Part shown: in pieces, positions 1 through 5,441 of the stretch | How the letters are laid out: the number at the start of each line of letters is the position of its first letter | Position numbering within the stretch: the first letter of the stretch is position 1 | Source: Reyranella sp. | GTDB lineage: Bacteria; Pseudomonadota; Alphaproteobacteria; Reyranellales; Reyranellaceae | Length of the DNA: 5,441 bases | NCBI GenBank assembly: GCA_004296815.1 | Contig: SCVT01000350.1 | Coordinates: 1 to 5,441 of the forward strand | Direction: 5' to 3' | Translations under genes and position numbers: made by a program | Notes under the pieces: generated by a model | Told to the model about the DNA's origin: nothing | The model's database searches: none | Seen by the model: the letters and a program-made list of their open reading frames with translations, nothing else

Positions 1-2039
1 CCCGGGTCGGCGAGAAGATGATCTTCGCCAAGGATCTCGTCGCCGCGGTCGCCGAGGAAGCCAAGTTCACCACGAAGCATCTCGCCGACGTGAGCGGCGA
101 GGATCTCGATGGTCTGATCGCCGCGCACCCGCTGCGCGGCAAGGGCTTCGACTACGACGTGCGACTGCTCGCCGGTGGCTTCGTCACGGCCGATGCCGGC
201 GCGGGCTTCGTGCACATCGCGCCGGGCCACGGCGCGGACGACTATGAGCTCGGTGTGGCGAACGGCGTCGAGGTGCCGGACACGGTGGCCGAGGACGGCA
301 CCTACTATCCGCACGTGCCGATGTTTGCCGGCAAGCGCGTCTACACACCGGAAGGCAAGAAGGGCGACGCCAACCGCACGGTGATCGCCGCGCTCGACGA
401 GGCCGGCAAGCTGCTGGCCTCGGGCCGCATCACGCACTCCTATCCCCATTCGTGGCGCTCCAAGGCGCCGGTCATCTTCCGCAACGCGCCGCAGTGGTTC
501 ATCGCCATGGACAAGCCGATCCCCGAGATCGGCGGCACCTTGCGCGAGAAGGCGCTGGCGGCGATCGACGCGACGCGCTTCGTGCCGCGCGCCGGCTACA
601 ACCGTCTGCGCTCGATGATCGAGCAGCGCCCGGACTGGTGCGTCTCGCGCCAGCGCGCCTGGGGCGTGCCGATCGCGGTGTTCGTGAACAAGGCGACCGG
701 CGAGCCGCTGCGTGACCCTGAGGTGATGGGCCGCGTGGTCGAGGCCTTCAAGGCGGAAGGCGCCGACGTGTGGTTCGACAGCCCGCCGGAGCGCTTCCTC
801 GGCAACAAGTACAAGGCCGAGGACTTCGAGCAGGTGAAGGACATCCTCGACGTCTGGTTCGACTCGGGCTCGACGCACGCCTTCACGCTCGAGGGCAATC
901 CCGACCTCAAGTGGCCGGCCGATCTCTACCTCGAGGGCTCCGACCAGCATCGCGGCTGGTTCCATTCCTCGCTGCTCGAGAGCTGCGGCACCCGCGGCCG
1001 TGCGCCCTATGATGGCGTGCTGACGCACGGCTTCACGCTCGACGAGCAGGGCCGCAAGATGTCGAAGTCGCTGGGCAACATCACGGCGCCCCAGGCGGTC
1101 TGCGACCAGTACGGCGCCGACATCCTGCGCCTCTGGGTGGTCGGCACCGACTACACCGAGGACCAGCGCATCGGGCTGGAGATCCTGAAGCACCAGGCCG
1201 AGGCCTATCGCCGCCTGCGCAACACGCTGCGCTACCTGCTGGGCAGCCTCGACGGCTATTCGTCGGCCGAGACCGTGGCCTATGCCGACATGCCCGAGCT
1301 CGATCGCTGGGTGCTGCACCGCATGGCCGAGCTCGACGCGATCTTCCGTCAGGCCGTCGACGACTTCGACTTCCACCGGATCGCGACGGAGCTGCACAAT
1401 TTCTGCGCCGTCGATCTCTCGGCCTTCTACTTCGACATCCGCAAGGATGCGATCTACTGCGACTCGCCCACGGCCTTGCGCCGGCGCGCCGCCCGCACCG
1501 TGATGGCGGAGATCTTCTCCTTCCTGACGGCGTGGCTCGCGCCCATCACCTGCTTCACCGCGGAAGAGGCCTGGCTCGCCCGTCCGAAGGACGTTCCCGA
1601 CGGCGCGGCCGAGTCCGTCCACCTGCGCGTCTATCCCGCGATCCCGCCGGCCTGGCTCGACCCCGCGCTCGGCGAGAAGTGGAAGACCGTGCGGGCGCTG
1701 CGCCGCGTCGTCACCGGCGCGCTCGAGCTTGAGCGCGCGGAGAAGCGCATCGGGTCGAGCCTGCAGGCCGCCCCGCACGTCCATGTCGCCGCAGAGTACG
1801 TGAAGGCTCTCGAGGGCCTCGATCTCTCGGAGATCTGCATCACCTCGGGCGGCGACCTGGTCGAGGGGCCGGTGCCCGACGGCGCCTTCACCCTGGCCGA
1901 CGTCGCTGGCGTCGGCGTCGTGCCGGCACAGGCGCACGGCAACAAATGTGCACGCTGCTGGCAGGTGCTGGAGGAGGTCGGCAAGTCGGCCGCCCATCCG
2001 CTGATCTGCGTGCGTTGTGAAGGAGCTGTCGCGGCATGA
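1..2039 (+). CDS. ileS: Isoleucyl-tRNA synthetase, 5'-truncated by the window edge
   Basis: Cytoplasmic class I aminoacyl-tRNA synthetase that charges tRNA-Ile with isoleucine and edits misactivated valine. The frame is open from position 3, so the ATG at 18 is an internal Met; residues below count from it. About 678 residues are present of the usual 930-970, so the Rossmann-fold start with the HIGH motif is missing. In order I see: the second half of the CP1 editing domain, with VHIAPGHGADDY at 65-76; WCVSRQRAWGVPI at 207-219; LDVWFDSGSTH at 277-287; GSDQHRGWF at 307-315; the ATP-binding KMSKS loop at 347-351; an alpha-helical anticodon-binding domain at about 425-580; and a C-terminal zinc knuckle with C644-x2-C647 and C664-x2-C667. 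These motifs are intact, so the enzyme looks functional. The stop TGA at 2037-2039 overlaps the lspA start. Identification is secure; only the N-terminus cannot be seen. Confidence 0.98.
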   Translation, partial: RVGEKMIFAKDLVAAVAEEAKFTTKHLADVSGEDLDGLIAAHPLRGKGFDYDVRLLAGGFVTADAGAGFVHIAPGHGADDYELGVANGVEVPDTVAEDGTYYPHVPMFAGKRVYTPEGKKGDANRTVIAALDEAGKLLASGRITHSYPHSWRSKAPVIFRNAPQWFIAMDKPIPEIGGTLREKALAAIDATRFVPRAGYNRLRSMIEQRPDWCVSRQRAWGVPIAVFVNKATGEPLRDPEVMGRVVEAFKAEGADVWFDSPPERFLGNKYKAEDFEQVKDILDVWFDSGSTHAFTLEGNPDLKWPADLYLEGSDQHRGWFHSSLLESCGTRGRAPYDGVLTHGFTLDEQGRKMSKSLGNITAPQAVCDQYGADILRLWVVGTDYTEDQRIGLEILKHQAEAYRRLRNTLRYLLGSLDGYSSAETVAYADMPELDRWVLHRMAELDAIFRQAVDDFDFHRIATELHNFCAVDLSAFYFDIRKDAIYCDSPTALRRRAARTVMAEIFSFLTAWLAPITCFTAEEAWLARPKDVPDGAAESVHLRVYPAIPPAWLDPALGEKWKTVRALRRVVTGALELERAEKRIGSSLQAAPHVHVAAEYVKALEGLDLSEICITSGGDLVEGPVPDGAFTLADVAGVGVVPAQAHGNKCARCWQVLEEVGKSAAHPLICVRCEGAVAA
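2020..2025 (+). promoter_or_regulatory. Ribosome binding site of lspA, inside the ileS coding end
   Basis: AAGGAG lies 10 bases before the ATG at 2036 and matches the anti-Shine-Dalgarno core. It sits within the codons for the last residues of IleS (Cys-Glu-Gly-Ala). It supports the ATG at 2036 as the lspA start and suggests translational coupling through the ATGA stop/start overlap. Confidence 0.75.
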
Positions 2040-2518
2040 GGCCGATCGACCGCCAGGCGATGGTCCTGCTGGCGATCACCCTGGTCGCCGATCAGGTGTC
2101 CAAGCAGCTCCTGCTGGGCTTCCTGCTCAAGGCCGGCGCCCTCGTGACGGTGATCGACGGCTTCTTCCGGCTGGTCATCGTGTGGAACCGCGGCGTCAGC
2201 TTCGGCCTGCTGGGCGGCGACCAGGCCCTGCCGCCCTGGGTCCTGTCCGCGGTGGCGATCGCCGTCTGCGTCGGCCTTTTCATCTGGCTGCGACGAACCG
2301 ACCAGCGGCTCACCGGCTGGGGCATCGGCCTTGTCATGGGGGGGGCCATCGGCAATGTTATCGACCGCGCCCGCTGGGGTGCGGTGTTCGATTTCGCCGA
2401 TTTCCACATAGGCCAATGGCATTGGCCGGCGTTCAATATCGCCGATGCGGCGATCGTCGTCGGCGTCGGGCTGATGCTCATCGATTCACTGCTCGGCGAA
2501 AAACAACGCGCGCCCTGA
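2036..2518 (+). CDS. lspA: Lipoprotein signal peptidase (signal peptidase II)
   Basis: Inner-membrane aspartic peptidase that removes the signal peptide from diacylglyceryl-modified prolipoproteins just before the lipobox cysteine. At 160 residues it has the usual family length. Visible features are an N-terminal membrane segment at about 8-30 with the conserved D19-x3-K23; the loop motif N51-R-G-V-S-F-G57; a second hydrophobic segment at about 67-85; a third at about 92-109 leading into GNVIDR at 106-111; and FNIADA at 133-138 entering the fourth segment, to about 153. From family knowledge the catalytic pair is D110 and D137, both present. The start ATG overlaps the ileS stop (ATGA) and has a good ribosome binding site at 2020-2025. 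The ileS-lspA pairing is common in proteobacteria. Two oddities lie inside the gene, a run of eight G and a 17-base palindrome, listed separately. Identification is secure. Confidence 0.97.
   Translation: MRPIDRQAMVLLAITLVADQVSKQLLLGFLLKAGALVTVIDGFFRLVIVWNRGVSFGLLGGDQALPPWVLSAVAIAVCVGLFIWLRRTDQRLTGWGIGLVMGGAIGNVIDRARWGAVFDFADFHIGQWHWPAFNIADAAIVVGVGLMLIDSLLGEKQRAP
2338..2345 (+). repeat. G8 homopolymer inside lspA
   Basis: Eight consecutive G residues form part of the Met101-Gly-Gly-Ala codons, in the third membrane segment just upstream of catalytic D110. A one-base slip here would put the rest of lspA out of frame. Most likely it is simply the product of ATG-GGG-GGG-GCC codon choice. Confidence 0.9.
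2411..2427. repeat. 17-base palindrome inside lspA
   Basis: GGCCAATG and CATTGGCC are exact 8-base inverted arms around a single central G. In RNA this would fold as a 7-bp stem with a GGC loop. It lies in the codons for Gly-Gln-Trp-His-Trp, just before the catalytic FNIAD segment. There is no U tract after it, so it does not look like an intrinsic terminator. A function is not evident. Confidence 0.6.
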
Positions 2519-2550
2519 AGCGGCCATGATCGGCAGACAAAAGCCAAGAC

Positions 2551-2555
2551 AAGGA
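2551..2555 (+). promoter_or_regulatory. Ribosome binding site deciding the start of the DUF3035 lipoprotein
   Basis: AAGGA lies 6 bases before the ATG at 2562. The in-frame ATG at 2526 has no comparable site, being preceded only by GAAGCGGCC. A start at 2562 also gives a compact lipoprotein signal peptide. Both points favour 2562. Confidence 0.7.
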
Positions 2556-2561
2556 CGAACG

Positions 2562-3146
2562 ATGAACCGGACTCCTCTGCCGATCCCGTTGACTCTGGTC
2601 GCCTGCAGCGCCCTCGCTCTCGGCGGCTGCGGCGCCTTCGACAATATCGGCGGCGGAAAGAAAGTCTCGCCGGACGAGTTCAAGATCGTCTCCCATTCGC
2701 CGCTCACCATGCCGCCGAACGCCGAGCTGCGGCCGCCGCGGCCGGGCGAGCCCCGGCCCCAGGAAGTGACGCCGGCCGACCAGGCCAAGGAAGCGCTGTC
2801 GCCGGCGCTCGCCGGCCGTACCCAGGCGCGCGTCGCCGGCGGTCCCGATGCGCCGCGCTCCGGCTCCAGTGCCGAGCAGTCGCTGGTTGCGCGCGCGGGC
2901 CAGGGCGGCATCGACCCCAACATTCGCGGCCAGGTGAACCGGGACACCAAGACGCTGGCCGAGGGCGACAAGTCGTTCATCGACAGCCTGATCTTCTGGC
3001 AGGACCCGGCGCCCGCCGGCGTGGTGCTCGATCCCACCAAGGAGCAGCAGCGCATCCGCGACGCCCAGGCCGCCGGCCAGCCGGCTGCCGGCCCGACGCC
3101 GACCATCACGCGTCGCAAGCGCGGCTGGCTCGAAGGCATCTTCTGA
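2562..3146 (+). CDS. bamF: DUF3035 lipoprotein, BamF-like subunit of the outer-membrane assembly complex
   Basis: Predicted 194-residue lipoprotein. The signal sequence has a basic N-terminus (MNR), a hydrophobic stretch at about 7-20 and the lipobox L20-G-G-C23. LspA would cleave before C23. Residue +2 is Gly rather than Asp, so by the E. coli Lol rule it would go to the outer membrane. The mature part is Pro/Ala-rich and probably extended. Family-typical stretches are SPDEFKIV at 36-43 with PLTMPPNAELRPP at 47-59, SAEQSLVARAG at 93-103, a DP-x-IR segment at 108-112, FIDSLIFWQ at 129-137, and the C-terminal RRKRGWLEGIF at 184-194. From memory of the family, DUF3035 proteins correspond to BamF, described as a BAM subunit in Caulobacter; this is homology by eye, not a search result. 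An upstream in-frame ATG at 2526 would add 12 polar residues (MIGRQKPRQGRT) and is less likely. The gene lies 43 bases after lspA and 5 before the M16 gene. Confidence 0.88.
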   Translation: MNRTPLPIPLTLVACSALALGGCGAFDNIGGGKKVSPDEFKIVSHSPLTMPPNAELRPPRPGEPRPQEVTPADQAKEALSPALAGRTQARVAGGPDAPRSGSSAEQSLVARAGQGGIDPNIRGQVNRDTKTLAEGDKSFIDSLIFWQDPAPAGVVLDPTKEQQRIRDAQAAGQPAAGPTPTITRRKRGWLEGIF

Positions 3147-3151
3147 GTTCC

Positions 3152-4522
3152 ATGCCGCATCCCGGCCGCCGCGCCCTGCTCGGCGGCCTTCTCGCGGGTG
3201 CGGCCTTCTCCGGGTCGACCCCCGCGCTCGCGAAGCTGTTCGCCGTCGAGCGCCGCAACGCCGAGACCTTCACGCTGCCCAACGGCCTGCAGGCGGTCGT
3301 GCTGCCATCGAAGCGCGCGCCGATCGTCACGCAGATGCTGGTCTACAAGGTCGGCAGCGCCGACGAGACCTACGGCCACACCGGCATCGCGCATTTCCTC
3401 GAGCATATGATGTTCAAGGGCACCGAGCGCGTGCCGTCCGGCGAGTTCTCGCGCACCGTCTCGCGCAACGGCGGTCGTGACAACGCCTACACGACGTTCG
3501 ATTCGACCGGCTATTACCAGACGATCGCCGCCGAGCGGCTCGAGCTCGTGATGCGCATGGAAGCAGACCGCATGACCAACGTGCGCTTCACCGAGCGCGA
3601 GGTCGTGACCGAGCGCCAGGTCGTGCTGGAAGAGCGCCGCACGCGCATCGAGAACGTGCCGTCGGCGCTGCTCGACGAGGCCGTGCGCGAGCAGCTCTAC
3701 GGACGGCATAAGCCCTACGGCATGCCGGTCATAGGCTATCCCGACGACATCAAGAAGATCGGCCTCAACGACATGGTGGGCTTCTATCGCCGCCACTATG
3801 CGCCCAACAACGCCGTGCTGATCATTGCCGGCGACACCACGCCCGACGCGGTGCGCAAGCTCGCGGAGAAATATTACGGCCCGATCGCCAACCGCCGCGT
3901 CGAGCCCCGGCGGCGGCCCTCGCACGGCGCGACCGACCTGCCGCAGAAGACCACCCGCGCCGATCCTCGCGTCGTCGAGCCGCGCTGGTCACGGCTGTGG
4001 CTGGCGCCGTCCTACAAGATGGGCGAGACCAGGCACGCCTATGCCCTGCAGGTCCTGTCGCGCCTGTTCGGCGGCAGCGAGACCAGCCGCCTGTGGCGTG
4101 CGCTGGTGGTCGACGGCAAGGTCGGCCTCTCGGCCTGGGCGTCCTACAGCCCGTCGAGCCTCGGCCTCACCTCGTTCGATATCGGCGTGCATCCTGCGCC
4201 CTCGCGCACCGTCGCCGAGGTCGAGAGCGCCGTCGGCGACCAGATGAAGCGCCTGCTCGACGGCGGCGTCACGGCCGAGGAGGTCGAGCGCGCGCAGAAC
4301 CAGCTTCTGGCGGCCGCGATCTACTCCCAGGATTCGCTGGCGAGCGGTCCGCGCATCTACGGCACGGCACTCTCGACCGGCAGCACCGTGGCCGACGTCG
4401 ACGCCTGGCCGCAGCGCATCTCGGAGGTCACCCCGGCGCAGGTGCAGGCGGCCGCGCAGCATGTCTGGCGCGAAGACGGCGCGGTGACTGCGCTGCTGAC
4501 GCCGGCCGAGGGCATGCGATGA
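3152..4522 (+). CDS. Exported M16 family zinc metallopeptidase, catalytic subunit
   Basis: 456-residue M16B-type peptidase (mitochondrial processing peptidase/pitrilysin superfamily), a typical length for one half of the M16 clamshell. The N-terminus MPHPGRRALLGG with a hydrophobic run and PALA at 24-27 is a signal peptide, cleavage likely after A27. The twin arginine at 6-7 followed by A-L-L resembles a Tat signal, though Sec is possible. The N-terminal domain has the inverted zinc motif H81-F-L-E-H85, with E84 as expected catalytic base, and the distal zinc ligand E161 in VVLEER, 76 residues after H85 as in the family. GGRDNAYTTFDSTGYY at 107-122 and NNAVLIIAGD at 219-228 are also canonical. 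In the C-terminal domain, SRLWRALVVDGKVGLSAW at 312-329 lacks the VREKRGLAY arginine/tyrosine pair. The start has only a weak Shine-Dalgarno (GAAGG at 3132-3136), so coupling to the preceding gene is likely. The substrate is unknown; a processing or degradative role in the periplasm is inference. Confidence 0.93.
   Translation: MPHPGRRALLGGLLAGAAFSGSTPALAKLFAVERRNAETFTLPNGLQAVVLPSKRAPIVTQMLVYKVGSADETYGHTGIAHFLEHMMFKGTERVPSGEFSRTVSRNGGRDNAYTTFDSTGYYQTIAAERLELVMRMEADRMTNVRFTEREVVTERQVVLEERRTRIENVPSALLDEAVREQLYGRHKPYGMPVIGYPDDIKKIGLNDMVGFYRRHYAPNNAVLIIAGDTTPDAVRKLAEKYYGPIANRRVEPRRRPSHGATDLPQKTTRADPRVVEPRWSRLWLAPSYKMGETRHAYALQVLSRLFGGSETSRLWRALVVDGKVGLSAWASYSPSSLGLTSFDIGVHPAPSRTVAEVESAVGDQMKRLLDGGVTAEEVERAQNQLLAAAIYSQDSLASGPRIYGTALSTGSTVADVDAWPQRISEVTPAQVQAAAQHVWREDGAVTALLTPAEGMR
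4508..4512 (+). promoter_or_regulatory. Ribosome binding site of the second M16 gene
   Basis: GAGGG lies 6 bases upstream of the ATG at 4519, inside the end of the preceding coding region. With the ATGA overlap it supports this start and coupled translation, as expected for two subunits made in equal amounts. Confidence 0.6.
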
Positions 4523-5441
4523 ACGCGCTGCGCCGCGTGGTGGCGGCGGCCTTCGCCGGCCTGCTCGCGCTGCTGCCGGCCGTGGCGGGCGCGATCGACA
4601 TCAAGGAAGTCACCACGCCGCTCGGCCTCAAGGCCTGGCTGGTCGAGGACAAGAGCACGCCGGTCGTGGCGCTTTCCTTCTCCTTCTCGGGCGGCACCGC
4701 GTCCGATCCCGCGGGCCAGGCCGGCATCACCGACCTGATGGCCGAGCTGCTGACCGACGGCGCCGGCCCGTTCGCCGCGCAGGCTTTCAGCCAGCGCCAG
4801 CAGGATGCCGGCGCGTCGGTGGGCTTCAGCGCCTCGCTCGATCGCCTCGGCGGTTCGCTGCGTGTGCTCTCGGCCAATCGCGAGGAAGGCTTCGAGCTCC
4901 TGCGGCTGGCGCTCACCCAGCCGCGCTTCGACGGCGACATGCTGGAGCAGCGCCGCGCCCAGACCATCGCCTCGCTCAACCAGGCGACCCAGCGGCCGGG
5001 CACCGTGGCCAGCCGAACCCTGATGGCGACCCTGTTCGCCGGCCATCCCTATGCCGCCGATCCGCAAGGCACCCGCGAGGGCCTGGCTGCGGTGACGCCC
5101 GACCTTCTGAAGAAGCGCGCCGCGACGTTGCTGATGCGCAGCGGCCTCACCATCGCGGCGGTCGGCGACATCTCCGAAGCCGAGCTCGCCCGCCAGATCG
5201 ACCGCGCCTTCGGCAGCCTGCCGATGGGCGTGCCGCTGCCGCTGCCGCCGCAATGGGCGCCGCCGACCAAGCCGCGCACCGTCGTCGTCGAGCGGCCGGT
5301 GCCGCAGAGCACGGTGCTGATGGCGCTGCCCGGCATCGCGCGCGACGATCCCGAGTGGTACGCGGCCATGGTCATGAACCACGTGCTGGGCGGCGGCGGC
5401 CAGCAGTCGCGCCTGTTCAACGAGGTGCGCGAGAAGCGCGG
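4519..5441 (+). CDS. Exported M16 family protein with degenerate zinc site, partner subunit (3'-truncated)
   Basis: The frame is open from ATG 4519 to the right edge, giving 307 complete codons of an expected 430-460; the last ~130 residues are off the window. MNALRRVV followed by a hydrophobic run and AVAGA at 21-25 is a Sec-type signal peptide, cleavage likely after A25. The M16 fold is clear from LSFSFSGGTASDP at 52-64, GITDLMAELLTDGA at 69-82, HPYAADPQGT at 176-185, TIAAVGDIS at 211-219 and LGGGGQQSRLFNEVREKR at 290-307. Aligned with GIAHFLEH of the upstream protein, both zinc histidines and the catalytic Glu are replaced (D72, A75, E76), so it should not bind zinc or cleave on its own. 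It does keep the VREKRG segment whose Arg, with a Tyr just beyond the window edge, forms the M16 substrate-binding R/Y pair. It overlaps the upstream gene by ATGA. It is most likely the non-catalytic half of a heterodimeric peptidase. Confidence 0.92.
   Translation, partial: MNALRRVVAAAFAGLLALLPAVAGAIDIKEVTTPLGLKAWLVEDKSTPVVALSFSFSGGTASDPAGQAGITDLMAELLTDGAGPFAAQAFSQRQQDAGASVGFSASLDRLGGSLRVLSANREEGFELLRLALTQPRFDGDMLEQRRAQTIASLNQATQRPGTVASRTLMATLFAGHPYAADPQGTREGLAAVTPDLLKKRAATLLMRSGLTIAAVGDISEAELARQIDRAFGSLPMGVPLPLPPQWAPPTKPRTVVVERPVPQSTVLMALPGIARDDPEWYAAMVMNHVLGGGGQQSRLFNEVREKR

Larger units (their letters stand above)
1..5441 (+). other. Probable single operon ileS-lspA-bamF-M16-M16
   Basis: All five genes lie on one strand, with junctions of -4, 43, 5 and -4 bases. 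I see no stem-loop followed by a T tract, and no convincing -35/-10 pair, in any junction. Co-transcription is inferred from spacing. A promoter inside a coding region cannot be excluded. The 43-base lspA-bamF gap (2519-2561) holds only a Shine-Dalgarno and a non-favoured ATG. Confidence 0.7.

Noticed and set aside
1717..1738. Inverted repeat GCGCGCTC / GAGCGCGC with a 6-base loop in ileS
   Set aside because: It lies in the coding region for the helical Ala-Leu-Glu-Leu-Glu-Arg-Ala stretch and follows from repeated Leu/Glu/Arg/Ala codons. There is no T tract after it, so it is not a terminator.
1631..2422. Minus-strand open frame of 263 codons across the ileS-lspA junction
   Set aside because: Antisense to two confidently identified conserved genes, with biased composition and no motif.
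2017..2529. Plus-strand frame overlapping lspA (170 codons)
   Set aside because: It is an out-of-frame shadow of lspA. The 2036 frame has the four membrane segments and the LspA catalytic motifs; this one is Arg/Pro/Gly-rich with none.
2519..2561. Possible promoter or terminator in the lspA-bamF gap
   Set aside because: The 43 bases contain no stem-loop with a T run and no recognisable -35/-10 pair. They contain only the downstream ribosome binding site.
2486..3925. Long minus-strand open frame of 479 codons
   Set aside because: It lies antisense to the end of lspA, all of the DUF3035 gene and half of the M16 gene. Its translation is low-complexity Arg/Ala/Gly/His-rich with no recognisable motif. 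Such frames are expected opposite GC-rich genes with G/C third positions.
4720..4770. Downstream M16 gene as a decayed pseudogene
   Set aside because: The zinc motif is lost, but the frame is intact over 307 codons with a signal peptide and conserved M16 C-terminal motifs. Loss of HxxEH in one of two tandem M16 genes is the known pattern for a non-catalytic partner, not decay.
4357..5382. Minus-strand open frame of 341 codons opposite the M16 genes
   Set aside because: The translation is Arg/Gly/Ala/His-rich with no family motif. The plus strand carries clear M16 motifs throughout this stretch.

Overview
The window is GC-rich (about two thirds G+C by eye), with strong G/C preference at third codon positions. 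It reads as one uninterrupted plus-strand gene cluster. The gene order is ileS - lspA - DUF3035/BamF-type lipoprotein - M16 peptidase - M16 peptidase. DUF3035 lipoproteins and this neighbourhood are, from family knowledge, typical of Alphaproteobacteria. The protein sequences fit a high-GC member, possibly Rhodospirillales-like, but I cannot fix the genus from the sequence alone. This is an ordinary chromosomal housekeeping region. I see no insertion sequence, phage gene, CRISPR array, tRNA or rRNA, and no sign of recent transfer.

Layout. Positions 1-2039 hold the 3' three quarters of isoleucyl-tRNA synthetase; the 5' end with the HIGH motif is off the window. Positions 2036-2518 encode prolipoprotein signal peptidase (LspA) and overlap ileS by the 4 bases ATGA. 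After a 43-base gap, 2562-3146 encode a small lipoprotein with a clear lipobox. After 5 bases, 3152-4522 encode an exported M16 zinc peptidase with an intact HxxEH site. It overlaps, again by ATGA, a second exported M16-family protein that starts at 4519 and runs off the right end. In that second protein the HxxEH site is degenerate, but the C-terminal-domain arginine motif is kept.

How the genes fit together. Tight spacing, two ATGA overlaps and the absence of any visible promoter or terminator between genes point to co-transcription. Apart from ileS, all products act at the cell envelope. LspA cleaves lipoprotein signal peptides, and the next gene encodes one of its likely substrates, a probable outer-membrane BAM-complex lipoprotein. 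The two M16 proteins are predicted to be exported and to form one heterodimeric peptidase. The most interesting observation is that these two M16 subunits carry complementary halves of the canonical M16 active site. No stretch over 300 bases lacks a gene; the longest gap is 43 bases.
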